Of a stretch of 64,000 nucleotides of DNA, positions 17,132-26,856 are shown piece after piece (position 1 is the stretch's first letter; each line of letters begins with the position of its first letter). The notes beneath the pieces are model-generated. The model ran no database searches and had not been told where the DNA came from. It saw only the letters and a list, made by a program, of their open reading frames with translations. The stretch is from the NCBI RefSeq assembly GCF_003182485.1, contig NZ_QGTX01000001.1:1054001-1118000 (forward strand), given 5' to 3'. Origin of the DNA: Geodermatophilus normandii (lineage in GTDB: Bacteria; Actinomycetota; Actinomycetes; Mycobacteriales; Geodermatophilaceae). A program made the translations under genes and the position numbers.

Positions 17132-20100
17132 GTGCGGTACCGCGTCCTCGGCCCCCTCGAGGTCACCGGTCCCGACGACCGCCCCGTCGACGTCGGAGGG
17201 GCCAAGCCCCGCGCGCTGCTGACGCTGCTGCTGGCCGAGGCCGGCCGGGTCGTCCCGATCGACCGGATCGTCAGCACGCTGTGGGGCGACGAGCCGCCGC
17301 CCACCGTGACCGGCACGCTGCAGGCCTACGTCTCCCACCTGCGCCGGGTGCTCGAGCCCGAGCGCGGGCCCCGCCAGGCCCCGTCGGTGCTGCTCACCCG
17401 CGCGCCCGGCTACCTGGTGCAGGTCGGCGCCGAGGACCTCGACAGCCTGCGCTTCGCCCGCCTGGTGGAGGAGGGCGACCGCGCCGTCGGGGCGGGCGAC
17501 CCCTCCGGCGGGGTGGCCGCCCTCGACCGCGCGCTGGAGCTGTGGCGCGGCGAGCCCCTGGCCGAGCTCGGCGACGCCCCCGGCGCGGCCACCGACCGGT
17601 TGCGCCTCACCGAGCTGCACGTGCGGGCCCGCGAACGCCGCTGCGACGCGCTGCTCGCCGTCGGCCGGGCCGACGCCGCCGTCACCGACCTGCAGCGGCT
17701 CGTCGCCGAGCACCCGCTGCGCGAGCGGCTGTGGGCGCGGCTGGTGACCGCCCTCTACGCCGCCGACCGGCAGGCCGACGCGCTCGACGCCCTGCGCCGC
17801 TGCACCGAGCTGCTGCGCGAGGAGCTGGGCATCGACCCCGGCCCCGAGCTGCGTGACCTCGAGCAGGCGGTGCTCCGGCAGGACCCCCGGCTGACCTCGC
17901 GGGTGCCCCGGCCGGTGCTGTCGGTGGTGCCCCCGCCGGCGCCCGCGCCGCTGGCCGCACCCGGCGACGAGACGCTGGTCGGCCGCCGCGCGGAGCTCGC
18001 CCGGCTGCGGGCGGTCGCCGAGCAGGCCGCCGCCGGCCGCGGCGCCGTCGTCGTGCTCGGCGGGGAGGCCGGCATCGGCAAGACCCGGCTGGCCGAGGCC
18101 CTCGCGGACACGATCCGGGCCGTCGGGTGGGCGGTCGCCGAGAGCCGGTGCGCCGACGACGCCGGCGCTCCCGCGCTGTGGCCGTGGACGCAGGTGCTCG
18201 AGCAGCTCGGCCAGGAGCCGCCGGCCCCCGGCGGGCAGGACGGGGACGACGCCGACGCCGCCCGGTTCCGCCTGTTCCAGGCGCTGCGGGCCCGGCTCAC
18301 CGCCGCCGCCGGCGAGCGCCCGGTGCTCGTGGTCCTCGACGACCTGCAGGGCGCCGACACGACGTCGGTGCAGCTGCTCACCCTGCTCGCCCGCCACCTG
18401 CCGCGGGTGCGGCTGCTCGTCGTCGTGACGGTGCGCAGCGTCGGGGAGGACCTGCCCGAGGCGGTCGAGGACTGCCTGGCCCGGCTGGCCCGCGAGCCCT
18501 CGGCCACCACGATCACGCTGCGGGGCCTCGACCCCGACGACGTCGGCTCGCTGCTGACCGCGCAGCTGGGCTCGGCCGGTGACCCGGGGCTGGCCGCCAC
18601 GGTGCACGACCGCACGGCGGGCAACCCGTTCTTCGTCGTCGAGCTGTCCCGCTGGATGCGCGGCGGCCGCGACCTGCACACCGTGCCGGTGCCGCCGTCG
18701 GTGGTCGAGGTGCTGCGCACCCGCCTGGCCCGGCTGCCCGGGGGCACGCGTCCGGTGCTGGAGCTGGCCGCCGTCGCCGGGCGCGAGGTGGCCCTGGACC
18801 TGCTCGAGGCCGCCGGGGAGCCCGCCGAGCAGGCGCTGGCCGCCCTCGACGCCGCGGTCGCCGCGGGCCTCGTCGTCGAGGGCGCCACCCCGTGGAGCTG
18901 GCGGTTCACCCACGCGCTGGTCCGCGAGGTGCTCGCCGACGACCTCCCCGCGCTCCGGCGGGCCCGGCTGCACGCGCGCCTCGGCGAGGCGCTGGAGCGG
19001 CGGCTGGCCGGCAGCCGCCCCGACGGCGCGCTGGTCGAGCGGCTGGCGCACCACTTCGTCGAGGCGGCTCCCGTCGCCGGTCCCGCCGCCGGACTGCGCT
19101 GGTCGACCGCCGCCGCGGCGGCGGCCCGGGCGCGCCTGGCCGACGGCGAGGCCGCGGTGCACACCCGCCGCGCGCTGCGGCTGGTGGACCCCTCGCAGCC
19201 CGGCGCCGCCCGCACCCGGCACGACCTGCTCACCGCGCTCGGCAACGACCTGCTGCGCAGCGGCGAGCGCACCGAGGCCCAGCAGGTGGTCGGCGAGGCG
19301 ATCGCGCTGGCCCGCGAGCTCGGCGACCGGCGCTGCCAGCTCGAGTCGGCCGCCGTCTGGGGCTCGGTCACGCTGTGGAACTGGCGGCCGCACGGCGTCG
19401 TCGACGCCGAGATGGTGGCGCTGCTGGAGGACCTGCTCGAGCACCGCGACGAGATCGCGCCGGACGCCACCGAGGCCGAGAGCGACCGGCTGACCGCGCG
19501 GCTGCTGGGCACCCTCGGCGTCGAGCTGGCCTTCAGCGAGGACCTGCAGCGCGGCGTCCGGTACGCCGAGCGGGCGGTGGCGCTGGCCCGTGGCGTCGGG
19601 GACCCGGAGCTGCTGGGCCGGACGCTGAACAACTACTCGCTCGCGGTGTGGGGCCGCCCGGGGGCCGCCGAGCTGCGGCTGGCGGCCACCGACGAGGCGC
19701 TGGCCCTGACCGGGCACGGGCTGCCGCGGCGCACGGAGTTCTACGCGCGGCTGCACCGCGCGGCGATCCGGCTGCACCTGACCGACCGCGCCGGTTTCGA
19801 GGCCGACCTGGAGGCGGGGCGGCGGCTGGCGTTCTCCCTGTCGGGCCCCGAGGTGCGCCCGCACGTGCTGTGGCAGCAGGCCGGCGCCGCCTGGCTGGCC
19901 GGCGACGCCGCGCGCGCCGAGGAGCTGACCACCGAGGCGCACGAGCTCTACCGCCGCGTGACCCCGCACTCGCGCCACGCCTACGCCGCGCACGTGTTCA
20001 CCCTCCGCCGCGCCGACGGCCGGCTGCCCGAGGCGATCGACCTGCTCGTGCAGACCGGCGACGAGGGCAACCCGCTGCTGCAGCTCATGGCCGTGCTGGC

Positions 20101-20560
20101 CGCCGCCGAGTCCGGCGACCTGGCCGAGGCGCGGCGGCTGCGCGCCCGGTGGGGCCGCACCCAGATCCGGGACTGGGCCAGCGACGTCGCGGTGCTGCTG
20201 CAGGCCGAGGCCGCGCTGCACCTCGGCGACGAGCCCGAGCTGACGATGGCCACCGTCGCGCTGCTGCCCTTCCGCGGCCGGCAGGCGGTGCTCGGCACCC
20301 CGGCCTTCACCCTTGGCGCCTACGACGAGGTGCTCGGGCGGATCGCCGAGCGCACCGGCGACACGGTGGCCGCCCGCGACTGGTGGACCGGCGCGCGCGA
20401 GCAGGGCCGCAAGGTGGGCTCCCCGCGGCAGGTGGCGCTCGCCGAGGCACACCTCGCGCGGGTGCCGGCGGAGGCGGCGCGCCGCCCGCCGCGCCGCCGG
20501 CCCGCGCCGCCGACGCCGCGCCGGGCCGCGGAGCGCCCCGCGGAGGGGCGCCCCGCCTAG
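17132..20560 (+). CDS. Large SARP/AfsR-like regulator: OmpR-type HTH, BTAD, AAA ATPase, TPR tail
   Basis: The 1142-residue protein has an N-terminal trans_reg_C winged helix (RYRVLGPLEVTGPDD to GYLVQVG, about 1-95) and a BTAD domain (about 100-250, ending EELGIDPGPELRDLEQAVL). An AAA_16 ATPase follows with Walker A GGEAGIGKTRL near 310 and Walker B VLVVLDDLQ. A long alpha-helical TPR-like C-terminal half completes it, with no LuxR HTH at the end. GTG 17132 was chosen because it starts directly at the DNA-binding domain; the extra 22 codons upstream look non-coding. It likely activates the divergent FAD oxidase through the heptamers in between. Any ligand is unknown. Confidence 0.9.
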   Translation: MRYRVLGPLEVTGPDDRPVDVGGAKPRALLTLLLAEAGRVVPIDRIVSTLWGDEPPPTVTGTLQAYVSHLRRVLEPERGPRQAPSVLLTRAPGYLVQVGAEDLDSLRFARLVEEGDRAVGAGDPSGGVAALDRALELWRGEPLAELGDAPGAATDRLRLTELHVRARERRCDALLAVGRADAAVTDLQRLVAEHPLRERLWARLVTALYAADRQADALDALRRCTELLREELGIDPGPELRDLEQAVLRQDPRLTSRVPRPVLSVVPPPAPAPLAAPGDETLVGRRAELARLRAVAEQAAAGRGAVVVLGGEAGIGKTRLAEALADTIRAVGWAVAESRCADDAGAPALWPWTQVLEQLGQEPPAPGGQDGDDADAARFRLFQALRARLTAAAGERPVLVVLDDLQGADTTSVQLLTLLARHLPRVRLLVVVTVRSVGEDLPEAVEDCLARLAREPSATTITLRGLDPDDVGSLLTAQLGSAGDPGLAATVHDRTAGNPFFVVELSRWMRGGRDLHTVPVPPSVVEVLRTRLARLPGGTRPVLELAAVAGREVALDLLEAAGEPAEQALAALDAAVAAGLVVEGATPWSWRFTHALVREVLADDLPALRRARLHARLGEALERRLAGSRPDGALVERLAHHFVEAAPVAGPAAGLRWSTAAAAAARARLADGEAAVHTRRALRLVDPSQPGAARTRHDLLTALGNDLLRSGERTEAQQVVGEAIALARELGDRRCQLESAAVWGSVTLWNWRPHGVVDAEMVALLEDLLEHRDEIAPDATEAESDRLTARLLGTLGVELAFSEDLQRGVRYAERAVALARGVGDPELLGRTLNNYSLAVWGRPGAAELRLAATDEALALTGHGLPRRTEFYARLHRAAIRLHLTDRAGFEADLEAGRRLAFSLSGPEVRPHVLWQQAGAAWLAGDAARAEELTTEAHELYRRVTPHSRHAYAAHVFTLRRADGRLPEAIDLLVQTGDEGNPLLQLMAVLAAAESGDLAEARRLRARWGRTQIRDWASDVAVLLQAEAALHLGDEPELTMATVALLPFRGRQAVLGTPAFTLGAYDEVLGRIAERTGDTVAARDWWTGAREQGRKVGSPRQVALAEAHLARVPAEAARRPPRRRPAPPTPRRAAERPAEGRPA

Positions 20561-20565
20561 ACGAA

Positions 20566-20619
20566 GGACCCCGTCCTCCTCACCCCTCGCAGGCTCGGGG
20601 TGAGCCTCTGGACGGGGCC
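20566..20619. repeat. Palindromic element family A, copy C
   Basis: CCCCGTCC (20569-20576) pairs with GGACGGGG (20610-20617) and, inside, CTCACCCC (20579-20586) pairs with GGGGTGAG (20597-20604). The loop TCGCAGGCTCG matches the reverse complement of the loop at 30378-30427. It separates the converging SARP and SDR genes, as a terminator would. Confidence 0.75.
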
Positions 20620-20637
20620 GACATCGGACCGGAACGG

Positions 20638-21405
20638 TCAGAGCGTGGTCGCGCGGCCGCCGTCGACCGGGATGACGGCGCCGGTGACGTACGCGCCGGC
20701 CCGGCTGGCCAGGTAGACGACGACGCCGGCCATGTCGTCGGGACGGCCGATGCGGCCCAGCGGCGAGCTGGCGGCGATCTCGTCGCCGCGGGCGGCCAGC
20801 GTGGCGGCCATCATCTTCGACTCGAACGGCCCCGGGGCGACGGCGTTGACGGTGATCCGCCTCGGTCCCAGCTCCTTGGCCAGGTGCCGGGTGAGCTGGT
20901 GCACCGCGGCCTTGCTCGAGGAGTAGGAGTAGGTGGGCAGGACCGGCACGTGCAGGCCGTCGATGCTGCCGACGTTGACCACGCGGGCGGGGTCGTCGTC
21001 GGTGGCGGCGGCCTCGAGCAGCGGCAGCATCGCCCGGGTGAGGAAGAACGGGGCCTTGAGGTTGAGGTCGAGGACCTTGTCCCAGGCCGAGGCGGGGAAG
21101 GTCTCCAACGGCTCGCCCCAGGTGGCGCCGGCGTTGTTGACGAGCACGTGCACGCGCTCCTCCCGCCGGCCGACCTCCTCGGCCAGCCGGACGCACTCGG
21201 CCTCGGTGCTGATGTCGGCGGGGATCGACTCGACCCGGCCGTACGCGGCCAGCTCCGCGGCGGCCTGCTCGCCGGCCTCCGGCTTGCGCGAGGAGACGTA
21301 GACCGACGCCCCGGCCTGCAGCAGGCCGCGGGCCATCATCAGGCCGATGCCGCGCGTGCCGCCGGTGACGACGGCGACCTTCCCGGTCAGGTCGAACAGG
21401 TCCAC
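20638..21405 (-). CDS. Short-chain dehydrogenase/reductase (classical SDR)
   Basis: The 255-residue enzyme has the NAD(P) loop TGGTRGIG at about 14-21, NNAG, the catalytic Ser in VVNVGSIDG, and [10 protein letters not shown] with the Tyr-x3-Lys pair. The end [14 protein letters not shown] is standard. ARG-rich SSRKPE after beta-2 suggests NADP preference. GTG at 21405 gives the canonical N terminus [16 protein letters not shown]. The substrate is unknown. It is divergent from arcA with a 74-base gap but has no obvious metabolic link to it. Confidence 0.9.
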   Translation of the reverse strand: MDLFDLTGKVAVVTGGTRGIGLMMARGLLQAGASVYVSSRKPEAGEQAAAELAAYGRVESIPADISTEAECVRLAEEVGRREERVHVLVNNAGATWGEPLETFPASAWDKVLDLNLKAPFFLTRAMLPLLEAAATDDDPARVVNVGSIDGLHVPVLPTYSYSSSKAAVHQLTRHLAKELGPRRITVNAVAPGPFESKMMAATLAARGDEIAASSPLGRIGRPDDMAGVVVYLASRAGAYVTGAVIPVDGGRATTL

Positions 21406-21479
21406 GCGGTGCCTCCTGGTGCCCTCGGGGGCCGGCGGTGTCGTGCGACGGCCCGGTCACTGTGCCAGCCTCGGTCCCC

Positions 21480-22706
21480 GTGACGACCGCGGCCCCCCGC
21501 CCCCTGGGCGTGACCAGCGAGGTCGGCCCGCTGCGGACGGTGGTCCTGCACCGGCCGGGCGCCGAGCTGCGCCGGCTGACCCCCCGCAACAACGACCAGC
21601 TGCTCTTCGACGGCGTGCCGTGGGTGGCCCGCGCGCAGGAGGAGCACGACGCGTTCGCCGCCGCGCTCACCGGCCGCGGCGTCGAGGTCCTGTACCTCGA
21701 CCGGCTGCTGGCCGAGGTACTGGCCGCGCCGGAGGCGCGGGAGGAGCTGATCGGCGCCGCCGTCGACGACCCCCGCCTCGGGGCCACCCTCACCCGGGCC
21801 GCGGCCGCGCACCTCGCCGGCCTGGCGCCGGAGGACCTCGCCGGTGCGCTGATGGCCGGGCTGGCGCACCACGAGCTGCGCGGCGGGCGGGGGCTGGCCT
21901 ACGAGGTCATGGACCGGCACGACTTCGTCGTCCCGCCGCTGCCCAACCTGCTGTTCACCCGCGACTCGTCGGTGTGGGTCGGGGACCAGGTGGCCATCAC
22001 CTCGCTGGCCATGCCCGCCCGGCACCGGGAGAGCACGATCACCCGCGCGATCGCCACGTACCACCCGCGCTTCGCCGGCGCCGAGCAGCTCTACGACTCC
22101 TCGCTGGAGCACCTCGAGGGCGGGGACGTCCTCCTGCTGGCCCCGGGGGTGGTGGCCGTGGGGGTCGGGGAGCGGACGACGCCGGGCGGCGCCGAGCGGC
22201 TGGCCCGCCGGGTGTTCGCGCGGGGGCTGGCGCACACGGTGCTCGTCGTCCCGATCGCCCAGGAGCGGGCGACCATGCACCTGGACACCATCGCCACGAT
22301 GGTCGACGTCGACGCCATGGTCATGTACCCGGCGGTGGCCGACACGCTGGTGGCCTGGACGGTCACCGCCGACACGCCCCCGGACGACGACGACACCACC
22401 GACCTCGTCGTCCGCGGGCCCGCGCCGTTCGTCGTCGCCGCGGCCGAGGCCATGGGCATCGAGCGGCTGCGGGTGATCGACACCGGCCTGGACCCGGTCA
22501 CCGCCGAGCGCGAGCAGTGGGACGACGGCAACAACACCCTCGCGCTGGCGCCGCGGCTGGCGGTGGCCTACGAGCGCAACACCGTCACCAACGCCGCGCT
22601 GGAGGCGGCCGGCATCGAGGTGGTGCCGATCGCGGGCTCGGAGCTCGGCAGCGGCCGCGGCGGGCCCCGGTGCATGTCCTGCCCGGTGTGGCGCGACCCG
22701 CTGTAG
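21480..22706 (+). CDS. arcA: Arginine deiminase
   Basis: The 408-residue enzyme hydrolyses L-arginine to citrulline and ammonia. The key motifs are all present: [12 protein letters not shown], the catalytic HLEGGD and HLDT regions, and the nucleophile Cys398 in [12 protein letters not shown], 11 residues from the end as in Pseudomonas ArcA. GTG 21480 is preferred over a start 14 codons upstream because it begins at the family N terminus ([19 protein letters not shown]). No arcB, arcC or arcD lies next to it, so it probably works alone, for example in acid or nitrogen stress, rather than in an ATP-yielding pathway. Confidence 0.93.
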   Translation: MTTAAPRPLGVTSEVGPLRTVVLHRPGAELRRLTPRNNDQLLFDGVPWVARAQEEHDAFAAALTGRGVEVLYLDRLLAEVLAAPEAREELIGAAVDDPRLGATLTRAAAAHLAGLAPEDLAGALMAGLAHHELRGGRGLAYEVMDRHDFVVPPLPNLLFTRDSSVWVGDQVAITSLAMPARHRESTITRAIATYHPRFAGAEQLYDSSLEHLEGGDVLLLAPGVVAVGVGERTTPGGAERLARRVFARGLAHTVLVVPIAQERATMHLDTIATMVDVDAMVMYPAVADTLVAWTVTADTPPDDDDTTDLVVRGPAPFVVAAAEAMGIERLRVIDTGLDPVTAEREQWDDGNNTLALAPRLAVAYERNTVTNAALEAAGIEVVPIAGSELGSGRGGPRCMSCPVWRDPL

Positions 22707-22787
22707 ACCCTCTCGGCGCGACACTGCCGCTCAGTACGCTGCCGTACCCCTCCCGTGCCGGGAGGTCCCGGTGAGAGGACGCGAAGC

Positions 22788-24251
22788 GTGACAGGTACGC
22801 AGGCCGCCCGGCGCACCGGCCGGATCGCGGGGCTCGGCGGGGGGCTGGTCGGCTTCCTCGTCTTCGTCGAGTTCACCAGCGGCGTGCTGCAGGGCTACTA
22901 CGTCCCGCTGCTGAGCGACGTCGCCCGCCACCTCGGGATCCACGACGCCGACGTCAACTGGCTCGAGGCCGCCCAGCTCATGCTCTCGGCGATCGCCGTG
23001 CCGGTCCTGGCCAAGCTCGGCGACCTCCACGGCCACCGGCGGATGCTGCTGCTCTCGGCGGTGGTGGTCGCGGCGGCCACGGTGCTGCTGGCGACCGCCC
23101 AGGACTTCGGCGTCTTCCTCGTGGCCTGGGCGCTGCAGGGCGTCTACGCCGCCTGGCTGCCGCTGCAGGTCGCGCTGATCCACGCGCGGTCGCGCGGCCG
23201 GGCGGACGCCGCGGCGAGCACCCGCCGGGCGACCGGCCTGATCGTCGCGGCGCTGCAGGCCGGCGCCATCGTGGGCGCCCTGGGCGGCGGGCAGGTCGGC
23301 GCCGCGCTCGCGGGGCGGTTCTGGCTGGTGCTGCTGCTCCCGGGGGTCCTCGTCGTCGGCGTCTGCGTCGTCGTGCTGACCCGCGTGCCGGAGAGCACCG
23401 ACCGCCGCAGCGGGGACGTCGACGTGACCGGCGTGGCGCTGCTCAGCGTCGTGCTGCTGGTGATCACCGGCGGCCTGACGTTCGTGCGCGTCAACGGCGC
23501 CGGCGAGCCGTGGCCCTGGCTGGTGACCGCGCTCGGCGTGGCGCTGGTCGCGCCGTTCGTCCGCTACGAGCTGCGCCGGGAGGACCCGCTGGTCGACTTC
23601 CGGGTGCTGCGCTCCCCCAGCATGTGGCCGGTGCAGCTGACCGCCGGGCTGTTCGGCGTGAGCGTGCTCGGCGCCCAGGGCCCGCTGTCGACCTTCGCGC
23701 GCACCGACCCGGAGGTCTACGGCTACGGCCTGGGACTGTCCACGAGCGAGGTGTCGGTCGTCATCGGCGGCTACGTCGTGTCGATGCTCCTGGGCGCGAG
23801 CCAGTTCTCCCGCGTCTCCCAGGCCACCACCCCGCGCGTCACCCTCATCGGCGCCGCGACGCTCACCGGCCTCGGGTACCTGCTGCTCGTGCCGCTGCAC
23901 TCCACCCTCCCGCAGGTCCTCGGGGCGATGGTGGTCGCCGGGCTGGGCTCCGGCGCGCTCGTGGCGGCGCTGCCGGCCGCCGCGGCCGCGGCGGCCCCGC
24001 CCGGCCGCACCGGCGTGGCCACCGGGTTGACCAACACCACCAAGGTGCTCGGCGGGAGCTTCGCCTCCGCCGTCTTCGCCGTCGCCCTCGCGGCCGGGTC
24101 CGTGGGGACGGCGGGGTCGCTGGCGGGCTACGTCACCGTCTGGGTGGTGTGCGGGGGGACGGCGTGGCTGGCCGCGCTGTCGCTGGTGTTCGTGCCGCGG
24201 CTGGCGTTCTCCGACCGGCCGGAAGCCGTGGGCGTGCGGGAGGTCGCGTGA
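22788..24251 (+). CDS. MFS transporter, drug/multi-spanning type
   Basis: The 487-residue membrane protein has about 14 hydrophobic segments. The second loop KLGDLHGHRRMLLLS matches MFS motif A. The region around QLMLSAIAVPVLAKLGD and the central LTRVPESTDR loop resemble the DHA2 efflux family. GTG 22788 was chosen over an in-frame start 11 codons upstream because the longer version adds only charged, non-family sequence. Its stop overlaps the M20 peptidase start by 4 bases (GTGA), so the two are co-translated and might act on related small peptides or amino-acid conjugates. The substrate is unknown. Confidence 0.88.
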   Translation: MTGTQAARRTGRIAGLGGGLVGFLVFVEFTSGVLQGYYVPLLSDVARHLGIHDADVNWLEAAQLMLSAIAVPVLAKLGDLHGHRRMLLLSAVVVAAATVLLATAQDFGVFLVAWALQGVYAAWLPLQVALIHARSRGRADAAASTRRATGLIVAALQAGAIVGALGGGQVGAALAGRFWLVLLLPGVLVVGVCVVVLTRVPESTDRRSGDVDVTGVALLSVVLLVITGGLTFVRVNGAGEPWPWLVTALGVALVAPFVRYELRREDPLVDFRVLRSPSMWPVQLTAGLFGVSVLGAQGPLSTFARTDPEVYGYGLGLSTSEVSVVIGGYVVSMLLGASQFSRVSQATTPRVTLIGAATLTGLGYLLLVPLHSTLPQVLGAMVVAGLGSGALVAALPAAAAAAAPPGRTGVATGLTNTTKVLGGSFASAVFAVALAAGSVGTAGSLAGYVTVWVVCGGTAWLAALSLVFVPRLAFSDRPEAVGVREVA

Positions 24252-25692
24252 GGACCGCACCGCTCCTCCTCGGCCCGGTGGCCGGGGTGGCCGCGGGAGC
24301 CGCGGCGGTGGCGCGGCGGGTCGCCCGCTTCCGGCCGCTCGAGGCACCCGTCCCGCCCGCGGACGCCTCGGGCCTGGACGCCGACGCCGCCGCGGCCCGG
24401 CTGGGCGAGCTCATCCGCATCCCGACGGTCTCCTCGCGCGATCCGGACCAGGTCGACGCCGCGGCGTTCGCGCGCTTCCGCGACCGCCTGGCGGAGCTGT
24501 ACCCGCACACGCACCGGGTGCTCGAGCGGGAGGTCCTCGACGGCGGGGCGCTGCTCTGGCGCTGGCGCAGCGGCACCGACCGCCCGCCGCTGGTGCTCAT
24601 GGCCCACCACGACGTCGTCCCGGTCACCGGCCAGGCCTGGACCCGCGACCCGTTCTCCGGGGCGGTCGAGGACGGCTGGGTGCACGGCCGCGGTGCCGTC
24701 GACGACAAGGGCTCCCTGGTGGCGGTCCTCGAGGCGGTCGAGTCGCTGGCCGCCGCGGGGCACACCCCGGCGCGCGACGTCTACGTCTCCTCCAGCAACG
24801 ACGAGGAGGTCCTCGGCGTCGGCGCCCAGCAGGCCGTGCAGGTGTTCCGCGACCGGGGCATCGAGCCGTGGGCGGTGGTCGACGAGGGCGGCGCCGTGGT
24901 GACCGGCGTCTTCCCGGGCGTGCCGGGGCAGATCGCCGTCGTCGGGCTCGCCGAGAAGGGCCTGCTCGACGTCGACCTGGTGACCTCCGACCCCGGCGGG
25001 CATGCGTCCTCGCCCACGCCGGACGGCGCCCCGGCCCGGCTGGCGCGGGCGATCCTGCGGCTGGACGCCGCCCCTTCCCGGCCCGGCTCGACGACGTCGT
25101 GCTGGGGATGGTCGACGCCGCCGGCCGGCACGCCTCCGGCGCGTACCGGGCGCTGTTCGCCCACGCCCGCGCGCTGCGACCGCTGCTCGCCACGGCGCTG
25201 GCGCGGGCCAGCCGGGAGGCGAACGCGCTGGTGCGGACGACTGTGGCGGTCACCGAGCTCGAGGGCAGCAGCGCGCGCAACGTGCTGGCCACGCGGGCCC
25301 GCGCGCACCTGAACATCCGCATCGCGCTCGGCGAGACCGTGCAGTCGACGGTCGACCGGCTGCGCCGGGTGGTCGGCGACCCCTCGGTCGAGGTGCGGGT
25401 GCTCTCGGGCAACGACCCGTCACCGGTCTCGCGGACCGACAACGAGGCTTACGCGGCGCTCGGGGCGGCGGTGCGGGCGGTGTACCCGGAGGCGGCCGTC
25501 GCGCCGTACCTGATGGTGCAGGCCAGCGACGCCCGGCACTTCGCGCAGATCAGCGACAGCGTCTACCGGTTCATGCCCTTCGACCTGTCCCGCGGCGAGC
25601 TCGACGCGCTGCACGCGGCCGACGAGCGGATCAGCGTCGCCGCACTGCACCGCGGCGCGGTGTTCTTCCGCCACCTCGTCCGGCACCTCTGA
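24248..25692 (+). pseudogene. M20 family metallopeptidase, CPG2/dipeptidase-like (frameshifted)
   Basis: About 480 codons encode a two-zinc amidohydrolase/peptidase with an N-terminal hydrophobic anchor (LLLGPVAGVAAGAAAVARR). Zinc-site motifs are LVLMAHHDVVPV, GRGAVDDKGSL, SSSNDEEVLG and, late, VQASDARHFAQI. The frame breaks at about 25070-25076 after RLDAAP. The correct continuation, FPARLDDVVLGMVDAAG, is one base out of phase, consistent with one lost C in a CCCC context. Both halves are otherwise well conserved, so the gene is probably intact in the organism. It starts with GTG inside the MFS stop. Confidence 0.82.
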
Positions 25693-25726
25693 GCGCCGCC
25701 GGCCGGACCAGGTCACTCCGCGGACG

Positions 25727-25830
25727 CTCGTGCTCTGCCCCCGATCGTGAGCAGAGCACGAGGAGACGACGGGGCGGGTGCCCTGCGCACGCTCGTGCTC
25801 TGCCCCGCGACGCGGGGCAGAGCACGAGCG
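25727..25830. repeat. Tandem pair of CTCGTGCTCTGC hairpins
   Basis: First hairpin: CTCGTGCTCTGC (25727-25738) with GCAGAGCACGAG (25751-25762). Second: 20-base arms at 25790-25809 and 25811-25830 form a perfect palindrome around a single A. Both share the core CTCGTGCTCTGCCCC. They fill the 167-base gap between the converging M20 and SEC-C genes, where no gene is visible. Confidence 0.8.
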
Positions 25831-25859
25831 GCGGCGTGAGGACACCCGCATCGGTGAGG

Positions 25860-26800
25860 TCAGCGCAGGGTGACCTGGCGGGAGAGCAGGCCGGCGCGGG
25901 CGCGGCGCTCGTCGGCGGTCAGCGGCTCGCTCGAGGCCAGGGCCTGCTCGAGGCGGCTGGCGAACTCCGCCGCCGGGCCGGCCCACTCCTGCGCGGGGTG
26001 TCGGCGGGCAGGTCCCACACCGGCACGACCAGCCCGTGGGCGCGGAAGGCGCCGGCGTAGCGGGTGCCCTCGCCGAGCAGCAGCTGCTCGGACGCCGAGA
26101 GCCGGGCCAGCGCGTCGAGCAGCGGCTCCTCGGCCTCGGGCCGCACCCAGCGCAGGTGGGCGCGCTCGTTGCCCGGCCGCACCCAGTACGCCGCCTCGAG
26201 CCCCTCCAGGCGCTCGGTCGGGAGCACGGCCTCGTTGGCCCGCTCCAGCCCGGCGCGGGCGGCGGCGTTGGCGTCGGTGCCCTCCAGCCAGAAGCCGAAG
26301 TCGGGGTGCACGGTCACCTCGAGGGGCGCGGTGGGGTCGAGCAGCTCCTGCAGCCGCGGCCCCGCCGACCCGGCGGCCCCGATGGGGCCCGGGTCCACCG
26401 GCGCGCCGGCCGGCGACTCCAGCGCCGCGGCCAGCGCGGTGCCGAGGTCGCGGCTGACGTCGTCGGAGGAGGCCGGCAGCTGGACGCCGAGCAGGATCTC
26501 GCCGTTGCTCCGGACCAGCGCCGGCGCGCCGCCGGGGAGCACGCTGGCGAGGGTGACGGCGCGACCGTCGGTGGTCGTCAGCGGCGCGGTGGCGGCCGGC
26601 ACCAGCTCGCGCAGCGCCACCCAGTCCGGCTCGCCGGGCAGGCCCTCGAACGGGCGGGTCACCGGCGGCGCGTAGCCCGAGCCGTGGCAGTGCTTGTACC
26701 GGCGGCCCGACCCGCAGGGACACGGGGCCTTGGGGTTGACCTCGCCGGCGGCGGGTGCGGGTGCGGGTGCGGGACGGCGGCGGGTCGCGGAACGGGCCAT
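25860..26800 (-). pseudogene. SEC-C zinc-motif protein of unknown function (frameshifted near its end)
   Basis: About 313 codons. After a basic N terminus (MARSATRRR) comes the zinc-binding SEC-C motif CPCGSGRRYKHCHG, followed by an actinobacterial alpha/beta region of unknown role ending in VVPVWDLPADTP. At about 25996-26001 the frame is lost. The matching tail QEWAGPAAEFASRLEQALAS continues one base out of phase, as if a C were missing from CCCC. SEC-C motifs bind zinc and occur in SecA and many otherwise unrelated proteins. ATG 26800 sits 56 bases from the divergent P450 start. Confidence 0.72.
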
Positions 26801-26842
26801 GCGGCCCAGGGTATGTGGGCCCCCGGCCGCTCCCGCGCCGCA

Positions 26843-26848
26843 TAGGGT
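26843..26848 (+). promoter_or_regulatory. TAGGGT -10 element, leaderless start for the P450 gene
   Basis: TAGGGT ends 9 bases before GTG 26857 with no ribosome site between. The same string CATAGGGTCG occurs at 55201-55210, again just before a GTG, which strengthens both as -10 elements of leaderless messages. Confidence 0.55.
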
Positions 26849-26856
26849 CGGCAGCC

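Noticed and set aside
17132-20560. LuxR-type (LAL) regulator.
   Set aside because: The DNA-binding domain is an N-terminal winged helix with BTAD; no LuxR helix-turn-helix is present at the C terminus.
15299-21793. A 2164-codon open frame on the minus strand.
   Set aside because: It runs antisense across five well-supported genes and is rich in Arg/Gly/Pro/Ala repeats, the usual shadow of GC-rich coding sequence.
25060-25080. Programmed ribosomal frameshifting in the M20 gene.
   Set aside because: No slippery heptamer or downstream structure is evident, and six similar breaks occur in unrelated genes.
25727-25830. Possible CRISPR repeats at the tandem hairpins.
   Set aside because: Only two palindromic units of unequal length, no regular spacers, and no cas genes.
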